Below are positions 46,541 to 54,056 of a stretch of 64,000 bases of DNA, one piece after another (position 1 is the stretch's first letter; each line of letters starts with the position of its first letter). Origin of the DNA: Pseudomonas libanensis (GTDB taxonomy: Bacteria > Pseudomonadota > Gammaproteobacteria > Pseudomonadales > Pseudomonadaceae); NCBI RefSeq assembly GCF_001439685.1, contig NZ_JYLH01000004.1, positions 310,001 to 374,000 on the forward strand, read 5' to 3'. The notes beneath the pieces are model-generated. The model had not been told where the DNA came from. It ran no database searches and was given only the letters and a program-made list of their open reading frames with translations. The position numbers were made by a program, and so were the translations under genes.

Positions 46541-47575
46541 TCAATCCTGCGCGACGCGCACCACCAACTTGCCGAAGTTGCGTCCCTCGAGCAAGCCGAT
46601 AAAGGCTTCGGGCGCCTGCTCCAGGCCATCGACCACGTCCTCGCGGAACTTGATCTTGCCATCGCGCACCCACGGCGCCATGGCGCTGAGGAACTCCGGC
46701 TGGCGGTCGCCATAGTCGTCGAACACGATAAAACCCTGGATACGCACCCGCTTGGTCAGCAAGGTACGCTGCAGTGCCGGCAGGCGATCAGGGCCGCTGG
46801 GCGCTTCGTGGGCGTTATAACCGGCAATCAACCCGCACAGCGGCACGCGTGCCTTGGGGTTGAGCAGCGGCAGCACTGCATCGAAGACTTTACCGCCGAC
46901 GTTTTCGAAGTAGATGTCTACACCCTTGAAACACGCCATGGCCAGTTCGTTGGCAAAGTCCGCGCTCTTGTGGTCGATACAGGCATCAAAGCCCAGCTCA
47001 TCCACGACATAGCGGCACTTGTCCGCACCACCGGCGATGCCCACCACACGCAAGCCCTTGAGCTTGGCCACCTGGCCCACCACCGAGCCCACCGCGCCGG
47101 ACGCAGCGGCCACCACCAGGGTTTCCCCGGCCTTGGGCTGGCCGATGTCCATCAGGCCCATGTAGGCGGTCATGCCCGGCATGCCCAGCACACCCAACGC
47201 CATCGACGGACTCGCCAGGCCCTTGGGCACTGGCATGAGGTTGCTCCCATCGCAAATGCAGTGGCTCTGCCAGCCGGTGGAACCCACCACCAGGTCGCCT
47301 ACCTCAAATTTCGGGTGACGTGATTGCTCGACACGGCTGACAGCACCGCCGGTCATTACCTCGTCGATTTCTACGGGTGCGGCGTAGGACGGTGCGTCGC
47401 TCATGCGCCCACGCATATAGGGGTCCAGCGACAGATACAGCGTCTTCAACAACACCTGGCCGTCTGCCAGCTCCGGCAGGCTCACACGTTCCAGGCGAAA
47501 GTTCTCCGGCGTGGGTGCGCCTTGAGGGCGTGAGACCAAGACGATGCGTTGGTTGAGCGTCATTTCTTGAGGCAT
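46541..47575 (-). CDS. curA: NADP-dependent oxidoreductase, CurA/leukotriene B4 dehydrogenase family
   Basis: 344-aa MDR-family enone reductase. It has the family start NQRIVLVSRPQGAPTPENF, the YLSLDPYMRGRM substrate loop (~45-56) and the NADPH motif VVAAASGAVGSVVGQVAKLKG (~150-170). Related to E. coli CurA, which reduces curcumin; the natural substrate is probably an alpha,beta-unsaturated carbonyl. The ATG at 47575 has CAGGAG eight bases upstream. It is placed between ybaB and recR, breaking an otherwise common operon. Confidence 0.9.
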   Translation of the reverse strand: MPQEMTLNQRIVLVSRPQGAPTPENFRLERVSLPELADGQVLLKTLYLSLDPYMRGRMSDAPSYAAPVEIDEVMTGGAVSRVEQSRHPKFEVGDLVVGSTGWQSHCICDGSNLMPVPKGLASPSMALGVLGMPGMTAYMGLMDIGQPKAGETLVVAAASGAVGSVVGQVAKLKGLRVVGIAGGADKCRYVVDELGFDACIDHKSADFANELAMACFKGVDIYFENVGGKVFDAVLPLLNPKARVPLCGLIAGYNAHEAPSGPDRLPALQRTLLTKRVRIQGFIVFDDYGDRQPEFLSAMAPWVRDGKIKFREDVVDGLEQAPEAFIGLLEGRNFGKLVVRVAQD

Positions 47576-47662
47576 CAGCGGGGCTCCTGTTATCGATGAG
47601 AATTCAACGGTATAGGGTGCAGACCCTGGGTAACGGGTTGGGGTTCGATGTTTCGTCGGCCC

Positions 47663-47693
47663 AAAAAAAATGCCAGGCGCAATGCCCGGCATT
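47663..47693 (-). terminator. Rho-independent terminator after dnaX-ybaB
   Basis: On the minus strand GCCGGGC pairs with GCCTGGC across a short loop (ATTGC), followed by ATTTTTTTT. It closes the dnaX-ybaB unit 22 bp after ybaB and upstream of curA. Confidence 0.82.
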
Positions 47694-47714
47694 TGAGTCT
47701 AGCCAAAGTGTGTA

Positions 47715-48053
47715 TCAGAACGGCAGCTTCATGCCCGGCGGCAATTGCATGCCAGCGGTCACGCCGGACATTTTGTCCTGGCTGTTGGCTTCGATCTTGC
47801 GCACGGCGTCGTTGACGGCTGCGGCGAACAAGTCTTCGAGCACTTCGCGGTCGTCGTCGCTGACGCCTTCCAGCAGGCTCGGGTCGATGCTCACGCGCTT
47901 GATGTCGTGACGACCGGTCATCACTACGCTGACCATATCGCCACCGGCTTTACCGGTGACTTCGGCGTTGGCCAGTTCTTCCTGCATCTTGGCCATCTTT
48001 TCCTGCATCTGCTGCGCCTGCTTCATCAGGCCGGCCATGCCACCTTTCATCAT
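47715..48053 (-). CDS. ybaB: YbaB/EbfC family nucleoid-associated protein
   Basis: 112-aa DNA-binding protein. It has the family start [28 protein letters not shown], a central beta sheet ([30 protein letters not shown]) and a C-terminal helix. The start at 48053 has GAGGTG at six to seven bases; a GTG at 48062 in frame is not preferred. It lies 44 bp after dnaX and is probably co-transcribed with it. Confidence 0.94.
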   Translation of the reverse strand: MMKGGMAGLMKQAQQMQEKMAKMQEELANAEVTGKAGGDMVSVVMTGRHDIKRVSIDPSLLEGVSDDDREVLEDLFAAAVNDAVRKIEANSQDKMSGVTAGMQLPPGMKLPF

Positions 48054-48097
48054 GGGAATCACCTCAAAAGTACGTGGATCAAGTTAGTAGCCCGGAG

Positions 48098-50152
48098 TCA
48101 TGACGCCTGGGACACCGGGGCTTCGACAGGTTCAATAGTATCGTGACGGACGACCGCACCGAACTGTTGCATCATTTGTTGGATCAGCGGATCAGCGTGG
48201 ATCGAATCCTCGGCCTCGCGTTGACGGTTAAGGCGCCGACGGGTTGCCGCCTGGGCCGGGGTTTCCTGCTCGGGCTTGATCAGCTCGATGGCGATAGTCA
48301 GCGTGCGCCCATGGTACTGGTTGAGCGCATCGTTGAGCCGACGCTGCTGGGTGGCATTGAACAAGGCGCTATGGGCCGGGTCCAGGTGCAACAGCCAGTG
48401 GTCGCCCTCAATGGAAATCAGGGTGCAGTTGGCGGCGATACTGCCGGTCATGCCGGAGATCGGCAATTTCGGAAACAATTCCAGCCATTGCAGGGCCAGG
48501 CCGGTGGCCGGGGCCGCAGCCGGTTCTGCCTCGGGCTCGGGCGCCGGCTCGGCGGTGTGCTCGCTGGCCAATTCGTCCAGGTAGCTGTAGGCCGAGTCCA
48601 TGTCCGGCTCGATGTAGTCTTCATCCAGCGGCGGTTCGTCGTCCAGGTCAATGCCTGGGGTTGCAGCCTCAACCTGGGCGACGGTCGGCTCGGGAACCGG
48701 CGCCGGCACCCATTCTGGGGCATCCGGCACCACGCTGTCAGGGGTCTGCGCCGGCATCGGCGTCAGCTCGGGTTGCTCGCCGGTGGTTTCCAGCACGGGC
48801 TCCACGGCCGGTTGTTGCTCAGGCTCTGGCTCGGCTTCGACCGGGTCATTCCAGGGCAGGTCGACCACAGGCTCTGGCTCGACAACCGGCGCAGGTTCAA
48901 CCACAGGCGCTGCTGCAACCGGCACAGGTTCAGGCGTCGGCGCAACCGGTACGGGCGCAGCGACTACTGGCGCAACAGCTGCCGCGCCAGCCACTGGTTT
49001 GGCGGAATCAACTGTGGCCTGGCTGATCCCCACTGGCTTTAGCGGCTGTCTCGGCGCGTCTGCCGAATCCGCCGGCCGGAACGCCAGCATGCGCAGCAGC
49101 ACCATTTCAAAGCCACCGCGCGGGTCCGGCGCCAGGGGCAGGTCCCGGCGGCCAATCAGGCCCATCTGGTAGTAGAACTGCACATCCTCGGCCGGCAGGG
49201 CCTGGGCCAGGGCCAACACGCGATCGCGGTCGCCATGGCCGTTGTCGACGCCTTCCGGCAGGGCCTGGGCAATGGCGACGCGGTGCAGCACATTGAGGAT
49301 CTCCGAGAGCACGCCGTTCCAATCCGGGCCTTGCTCCGAGAGATGGCGCACCGCTTCGAGCAGCGCCTTGGCGTCGCCTTCGATCAGCGCATGAAGCACA
49401 TCGAACACCTGGCCGTGGTCCAGGGTGCCGAGCATGGCGCGCACATCGGCAGCCATGACCTTGCCTTCGCCGAACGCGATGGCCTGGTCGGTGAGGCTCA
49501 TGGCGTCACGCATCGAACCGTCGGCGGCGCGGCCCAGCAACCACAGCGCGTCGTCTTCGAACGGTACGTTCTCGACGCCCAGCACATGGGTCAAATGCTC
49601 GACCACGCGCTCGGGGGTCATGTTTTTCAGGGAGAACTGCAGGCACCGCGACAAAATCGTTGCAGGAAGTTTCTGCGGGTCGGTGGTGGCCAGGATGAAC
49701 TTAACGTAGGGCGGCGGCTCTTCCAGGGTTTTCAACAGGGCGTTGAAAGAGTGGCTGGACAGCATGTGCACTTCGTCGATCAGGTAGACCTTGAAGCGGC
49801 CACGGCTCGGCGCGTACTGCACGTTGTCGAGCAGCTCGCGGGTGTCTTCGACCTTGGTGCGGCTCGCGGCGTCGATCTCGATCAGGTCGACAAAACGCCC
49901 CTCGTCGATCTCGCGGCATACCGAACAGGTGCCGCAAGGCGTTGAAGTGATACCGGTTTCACAATTCAGGCACTTGGCGATGATGCGTGCAATCGTGGTC
50001 TTGCCCACTCCGCGGGTACCGGTGAACAGGTAGGCGTGGTGCAGCCGTTGGCTGTCCAAGGCATTGATCAGAGCCTTGAGCACATGGGTCTGGCCGACCA
50101 TTTCGCGGAACGAGCGCGGGCGCCATTTACGTGCAAGAACCTGATAACTCAT
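48098..50152 (-). CDS. dnaX: DNA polymerase III subunits gamma/tau
   Basis: 684-aa clamp-loader ATPase. Walker A is GTRGVGKTT (~45-53), the zinc module is CLNCETGITSTPCGTCSVC (~64-82), Walker B is LIDEVHML (~126) and the sensor region is ILATTDPQKLP. Domain III ends near residue 370. Next comes a long proline/valine/alanine/glutamate-rich linker (~385-560), then a tau-specific C-terminal domain (~570-680) for DnaE/DnaB contact. I see no A-AAA-AAG slippery heptamer like that of E. coli, so gamma production by that frameshift is not indicated. The start ATG at 50152 opens MSYQVLARKWRP, as in the family. Confidence 0.95.
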   Translation of the reverse strand: MSYQVLARKWRPRSFREMVGQTHVLKALINALDSQRLHHAYLFTGTRGVGKTTIARIIAKCLNCETGITSTPCGTCSVCREIDEGRFVDLIEIDAASRTKVEDTRELLDNVQYAPSRGRFKVYLIDEVHMLSSHSFNALLKTLEEPPPYVKFILATTDPQKLPATILSRCLQFSLKNMTPERVVEHLTHVLGVENVPFEDDALWLLGRAADGSMRDAMSLTDQAIAFGEGKVMAADVRAMLGTLDHGQVFDVLHALIEGDAKALLEAVRHLSEQGPDWNGVLSEILNVLHRVAIAQALPEGVDNGHGDRDRVLALAQALPAEDVQFYYQMGLIGRRDLPLAPDPRGGFEMVLLRMLAFRPADSADAPRQPLKPVGISQATVDSAKPVAGAAAVAPVVAAPVPVAPTPEPVPVAAAPVVEPAPVVEPEPVVDLPWNDPVEAEPEPEQQPAVEPVLETTGEQPELTPMPAQTPDSVVPDAPEWVPAPVPEPTVAQVEAATPGIDLDDEPPLDEDYIEPDMDSAYSYLDELASEHTAEPAPEPEAEPAAAPATGLALQWLELFPKLPISGMTGSIAANCTLISIEGDHWLLHLDPAHSALFNATQQRRLNDALNQYHGRTLTIAIELIKPEQETPAQAATRRRLNRQREAEDSIHADPLIQQMMQQFGAVVRHDTIEPVEAPVSQAS

Positions 50153-50229
50153 CGAAAACCGTCGCAACTGGGAAGCGGAAGCCGGTAATGCTAGCGGAGC
50201 AAGGGGGAAATTGCATCCGGCACGCTCGT

Positions 50230-51171
50230 CTAATCTGACGAAGCTTGCCTGATTGGCCCCACAGCGGGCTTTTGCGCACGCCCTGCATGAACGCTTGAAC
50301 GCCAGTGGCCCTCCAGACTGATAGCGGCCACGCTGGCCAGTACGATCACCGCGCCCAGCATCACCTGCAGGGCCACATGCTCGCCGAGCAGCGTCGCGGC
50401 CATCAGCATGGCCACCGGTGGGATCAGGTACATCGCCACCGAAGCACGGCTGACCTCGACATGCTTCAACACATACCCCCAGGCCAGGTATGCCAAGGCG
50501 CTGGGGAAGATGCCCAGCACCAGCACCGCGAGGTTCTCCGGTAACGGTGCCTGTAGGATGGCGGCGGGCAGGCCTGGCAGGTTCACGCAGAGCATCAAGG
50601 TGCCGGACCACACCATGTAGCACGCCAGGGTCAACGGACTGTAGCGATGGGCGTAATGCCGCGCGATGGCGAAATACACACTCCACGAGCACGCCGCCAG
50701 CAGGATGAGCAAGCCCCGGGGGTCGATGTCGCCCACGCCGTGGTCGCCCCAGATCACCACCAGCACGCCGGCCAGGCCCAATAGCACACAGCCCCAACGC
50801 CAAACGCTGACGCGCTCCTTCAAGCAGAAAAACGCGATCAACACACTGAACAGCGGTGCTGACTGTGCCAACACACTGGACGCCGCCGCCGTCACCCATT
50901 GCTGCCCGTGGTTGAGGCTGGTGTGGTGCAGGAACACCCCGAAAAAACCCAGCACCAACAACCACGGCAGGTCGCGCACATGGGGCCGGCCAATGCCCAC
51001 CCAGCAGGCCACGCCCGCCATGAATACCGAGGCAATCAAAAATCGTAGCAACGCCAGTTGGCCCGGACTGTAGCTATGCAGCCCCATGTGCACGCCGATG
51101 GGCGAATAGGCCCAACAGAGGATGACGCCGGCAATGACTAGCGTAAGCTTTAGAGGTGATGGGGTATTCAT
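50230..51171 (-). CDS. EamA/DMT family transporter
   Basis: 313-aa ten-helix exporter with two EamA halves (residues ~8-138 and ~150-285). The ATG at 51171 (MNTPSPLKLTLV) is preferred over the in-frame 51186 codon. It is divergent from a LysR gene whose start is 103 bp away, the usual layout of an exporter with its own LysR activator. Substrate unknown. Confidence 0.87.
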   Translation of the reverse strand: MNTPSPLKLTLVIAGVILCWAYSPIGVHMGLHSYSPGQLALLRFLIASVFMAGVACWVGIGRPHVRDLPWLLVLGFFGVFLHHTSLNHGQQWVTAAASSVLAQSAPLFSVLIAFFCLKERVSVWRWGCVLLGLAGVLVVIWGDHGVGDIDPRGLLILLAACSWSVYFAIARHYAHRYSPLTLACYMVWSGTLMLCVNLPGLPAAILQAPLPENLAVLVLGIFPSALAYLAWGYVLKHVEVSRASVAMYLIPPVAMLMAATLLGEHVALQVMLGAVIVLASVAAISLEGHWRSSVHAGRAQKPAVGPIRQASSD

Positions 51172-51273
51172 CGACGGCATCCACACATTGAGAAGGCATG
51201 CCGTCAGTCTTGGCCCAGGCCGGGCCTAGGACAATTAAGTGTTTCTGACTTCTGAAATCACGGGAACTGAGCA

Positions 51274-52137
51274 ATGGAACTGGCCCAACTGAAAATGGTG
51301 CGCGCCGTGGCACAAACCGGCAGCGTGGCCCAGGCTGCCCTGCAGTTGCACTGTGTGCCGTCCAACATCACCACGCGCATCAAGCAGCTGGAAAACGAGT
51401 TGGGCACGCCGCTGTTTATCCGCGCCGGCCGCGGGTTGGCGATCAGTGCTGCGGGTGAGATTTTCCTGGATTACTGCGAACGCATCCTGGCGCTGGTGGA
51501 TGAGTCCAAACGTGCGGTGGATGCCAACGCCATTCCCCGTGGCACCTTGCGCATCGGTGCGGTGGAATCCAGCGCCAGCGGTCGCCTGCCACCGCTGCTG
51601 GCGGAATATCACCGACGCTACCCCGAGGTCAGCCTGGAACTGGTCACCGGCGCCTGGGCGCAATTGCTGGACGACCTGCAACACCATCGCCTGGACGTAG
51701 CGCTGGTTGCCGCCGGTGGCAACCGTACAAAGCTGGAGCGGAGCGTGGTCTACAGCGAGCGCCTGGTGTTGATCGCCAGCACCTCCAGTGCGCCTATCAA
51801 CAGCGCCGAGGACCTGGCCGGCCGTACGCTGTTGGTATGGCCGCCAGGCTGCCCCTATCGCGCCGCCCTGGAAAACTGGCTCAAGCCCCATGACTTCAAG
51901 CCGGCGATTGCCAGCTACGCCAGTTGGGGCACGATCATCGGCTGCGTCAGCGCGGGGATTGGCGTGGCATTGGCGCCCGAGGGCATTCTGGCGCGCTATG
52001 AACAGGCCAATCAGCTGGCGTCCTATCGGTTTGACGAACTGGCGGCAGTAGACAATCTGCTGTTTTGGCACAAGGACACCCAGCGGCATCTGGCCCGGGA
52101 TGCATTTGCCGGGTTACTGCGCGAGACCTTCGGCTGA
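51274..52137 (+). CDS. LysR family transcriptional regulator
   Basis: 287-aa LTTR, N-terminal helix-turn-helix (SVAQAALQLHCVPSNITTRIKQLENELGTPLFIR, ~15-48), then the inducer domain with SVVYSERLVLIAS (~153-165). It most likely controls the divergent EamA exporter; the 102-bp spacer is the candidate operator region. Ligand unknown. Confidence 0.9.
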   Translation: MELAQLKMVRAVAQTGSVAQAALQLHCVPSNITTRIKQLENELGTPLFIRAGRGLAISAAGEIFLDYCERILALVDESKRAVDANAIPRGTLRIGAVESSASGRLPPLLAEYHRRYPEVSLELVTGAWAQLLDDLQHHRLDVALVAAGGNRTKLERSVVYSERLVLIASTSSAPINSAEDLAGRTLLVWPPGCPYRAALENWLKPHDFKPAIASYASWGTIIGCVSAGIGVALAPEGILARYEQANQLASYRFDELAAVDNLLFWHKDTQRHLARDAFAGLLRETFG

Positions 52138-52260
52138 CACATTCCTAAATGCGGGAGGGACTTCATTGCCCTCGATGGCGGTGACTCAGTCAAATATGAG
52201 TTGACTGCCACACTGCTATCGGGAGCAAGTCGAAACGTCGTACCGCCCCCTCTACACTTT

Positions 52261-52851
52261 TTAGCGCTTCGGTGCCGCCAATCGCGCGTACTGGTCCTGG
52301 CTGATCCACCCCGTAAAGGAGCGCTCCTCAGCATTGATAAACTCCACCTGCGCCCAGCCATCCTTGAACGCCAGCACACCCACCACATCATCCTTGACGA
52401 TGTAGGGACGCTTGGCGGCCTTGGCCCCCGGGGTTTTCAGCAGGTAAGCCTTGTCGGCGGCTACAGTCACCAGGCCGATCCACTTTTTGCTGGCGGTCTG
52501 GGTCAGGTCCAGGCCGGTGGCGATTTCCGGCATCAGCACGTTGATACAGCCGGGGTGCTGACGGCCCTGCTCCACCGTCAGGATCACACCGTCGGACGCC
52601 ACAGCCACACTGCCAGGGTAGGCGGCGTCCAGCCAGGTGGTCAGCGCCTCAGGCTTGCCTTGCAGGAAGAAGGTGCAACGGCGGCTCACGCCCTCGCCCA
52701 TCGCCTCGGCATAGAAACCCTCGACCTGATGCCCAGGCGTCACCGCCAGCATCAGCCCTTCGTACTTGCCCGAATGCAAGGTTGGCGAGCCAGCCAGTGC
52801 CGACGCCACCGTGCACAACGACAACACGCCCATCGCCAGAAAACGAATCAT
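52261..52851 (-). CDS. Exported SH3-like protein, candidate immunity partner of the muramidase
   Basis: 196-aa protein with a signal peptide (MIRFLAMGVLSLCTVASALA, cleavage near 20) and no membrane anchor, so periplasmic. Two mature cysteines (RRCTFFLQ, PGCINVLM) could form a disulfide. The C-terminal ~60 residues (VVGVLAFKDGWAQVEFI, then TGWISQDQYARL) resemble a bacterial SH3 domain. The ATG begins one base after the muramidase TAA (TAAGATG), with AAGGGAAGAA upstream, so expression is coupled. Position, export and pairing with a cell-wall hydrolase suggest it protects the producer's periplasm; no immunity family is recognised, so this is inference. Confidence 0.8.
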   Translation of the reverse strand: MIRFLAMGVLSLCTVASALAGSPTLHSGKYEGLMLAVTPGHQVEGFYAEAMGEGVSRRCTFFLQGKPEALTTWLDAAYPGSVAVASDGVILTVEQGRQHPGCINVLMPEIATGLDLTQTASKKWIGLVTVAADKAYLLKTPGAKAAKRPYIVKDDVVGVLAFKDGWAQVEFINAEERSFTGWISQDQYARLAAPKR

Positions 52852-52852
52852 C

Positions 52853-53899
52853 TTATTTCTTCCCTTCAAAGGCTTCGTAGGCTTGTTTCATCAGCACGTC
52901 ATAGTTGCCGTAGTCATCGCCGTTATAGTTGCGGGCCATGGCTGTGAAATCCTTGTTTTTCATCGCACTCATCAACGCCGCGCTCTTGCTGCAAAAGCTG
53001 ATGTAGGCCTTGAGTTGATTACCGGCGTTCACTTTCAACGCTGCGACAAACTCAAACACCGTCTTGAAACCGCAGGATGCGAAGTTGAATCCCATGACCT
53101 GAAACATGCCCCACGACGCCGACATCAATGCCGCTTCCTGGTCCAGGGCGAATGCGGTGGCCATGGTTTCCCAGGCCTTGACCTGGTCCTTGTTATTGGT
53201 CTGCCACTGCGGTCCGGCTTTTTTCTTGTAGATGTACGACAGCAGCGGGTGCGACTGGTCGTAGATGTGCTTGGTGTACTTGCGAAAGTGGTGGCCTTCG
53301 AAGGCGATGATCGGCAACTTGGCCGGCCCGAACCCTACCTTTCCACCGGACTCCACGGTAGCGAAGGCCTTGACCACATTCACCGAGATGCCGCTGCCCA
53401 GTTGCTTGGCGGCGTTCTGGAAATCTGTGTCGCTGAGTGTGGTGCCGCCGTCGCAAGTGGCCTGGAGCATCAACTGGCGGTTACGCCGCTCGGCTTCGAT
53501 CATCGCACGCACACGGTCCAGATAGACGTTCACCGTGGCCTGCACCGCATCGACGTTGTTATTGCCAAACACATTGATAAAAGTCGGAATGCGCATGGTC
53601 GGGAAGGCCTTCACTGGCACCTTTACCGCCTCTTCGATCAGACTGTTGAACGTGCGCCCCGTGGGGTCGATCACACCATCGGGGTGGGCGTATTTGAGAT
53701 GGCGGAACTGATACTGGCTGATGCACTGCACCAACTGGCCGTCGCACTTGCCGTTCTCCTGCAAGGCAAAGCCCATCTTGGGAATGATCAGGTTGAATAG
53801 ATACTGGATGCACTGAACATCGGCGGGCAAGTTGCGGGCTTTGCCGGGAGCGCCTACCGATGCACTGATAAGACGAGGCAACCCTTGCAGGCTTTTCAT
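52853..53899 (-). CDS. N-acetylmuramidase-domain protein (DUF3380/PF11860 type), candidate type VI effector
   Basis: 348-aa protein without a signal peptide. Residues ~25-90 resemble a peptidoglycan-binding (PG_binding_1-like) domain (VQCIQYLFNLIIPK...VIDPTGRTFNSLIEE). Residues ~170-340 carry the PF11860 muramidase hallmarks: a catalytic Glu in TVESGG (E183), IIAFEGHHFRKYT and SWGMFQVMGFNF. It would cleave the MurNAc-GlcNAc bond. Lacking a Sec signal but acting on periplasmic peptidoglycan, it is either a type VI secretion cargo or a phage-type lysozyme. No vgrG, paar or holin gene is nearby. The ATG at 53899 has AAGG eight bases upstream. Confidence 0.85.
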   Translation of the reverse strand: MKSLQGLPRLISASVGAPGKARNLPADVQCIQYLFNLIIPKMGFALQENGKCDGQLVQCISQYQFRHLKYAHPDGVIDPTGRTFNSLIEEAVKVPVKAFPTMRIPTFINVFGNNNVDAVQATVNVYLDRVRAMIEAERRNRQLMLQATCDGGTTLSDTDFQNAAKQLGSGISVNVVKAFATVESGGKVGFGPAKLPIIAFEGHHFRKYTKHIYDQSHPLLSYIYKKKAGPQWQTNNKDQVKAWETMATAFALDQEAALMSASWGMFQVMGFNFASCGFKTVFEFVAALKVNAGNQLKAYISFCSKSAALMSAMKNKDFTAMARNYNGDDYGNYDVLMKQAYEAFEGKK

Positions 53900-54056
53900 A
53901 ACAGACATCCTTGTGAGTGAAAGAAGTGATAGCACTTCAGTATCAATTCCGTACCCTTGTCATACTCTGAAACAAGTGGCTGGCGGAAGCTAGCAAGGCG
54001 GTCTGCGGGTTGTCCAGAAGGCTTTTTGAAAGTTGTGAAATAGCCTGGTAAATCCA

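Noticed and set aside
48098..50152. Programmed frameshift for gamma in dnaX
   Set aside because: No A-AAA-AAG heptamer or similar slippery run was seen in the gene.
50153..50965. Extension of dnaX upstream to 50965
   Set aside because: The extension is antisense-like arginine/glycine-rich sequence overlapping the EamA gene; MSYQVLARKWRP at 50152 is the conserved DnaX start.
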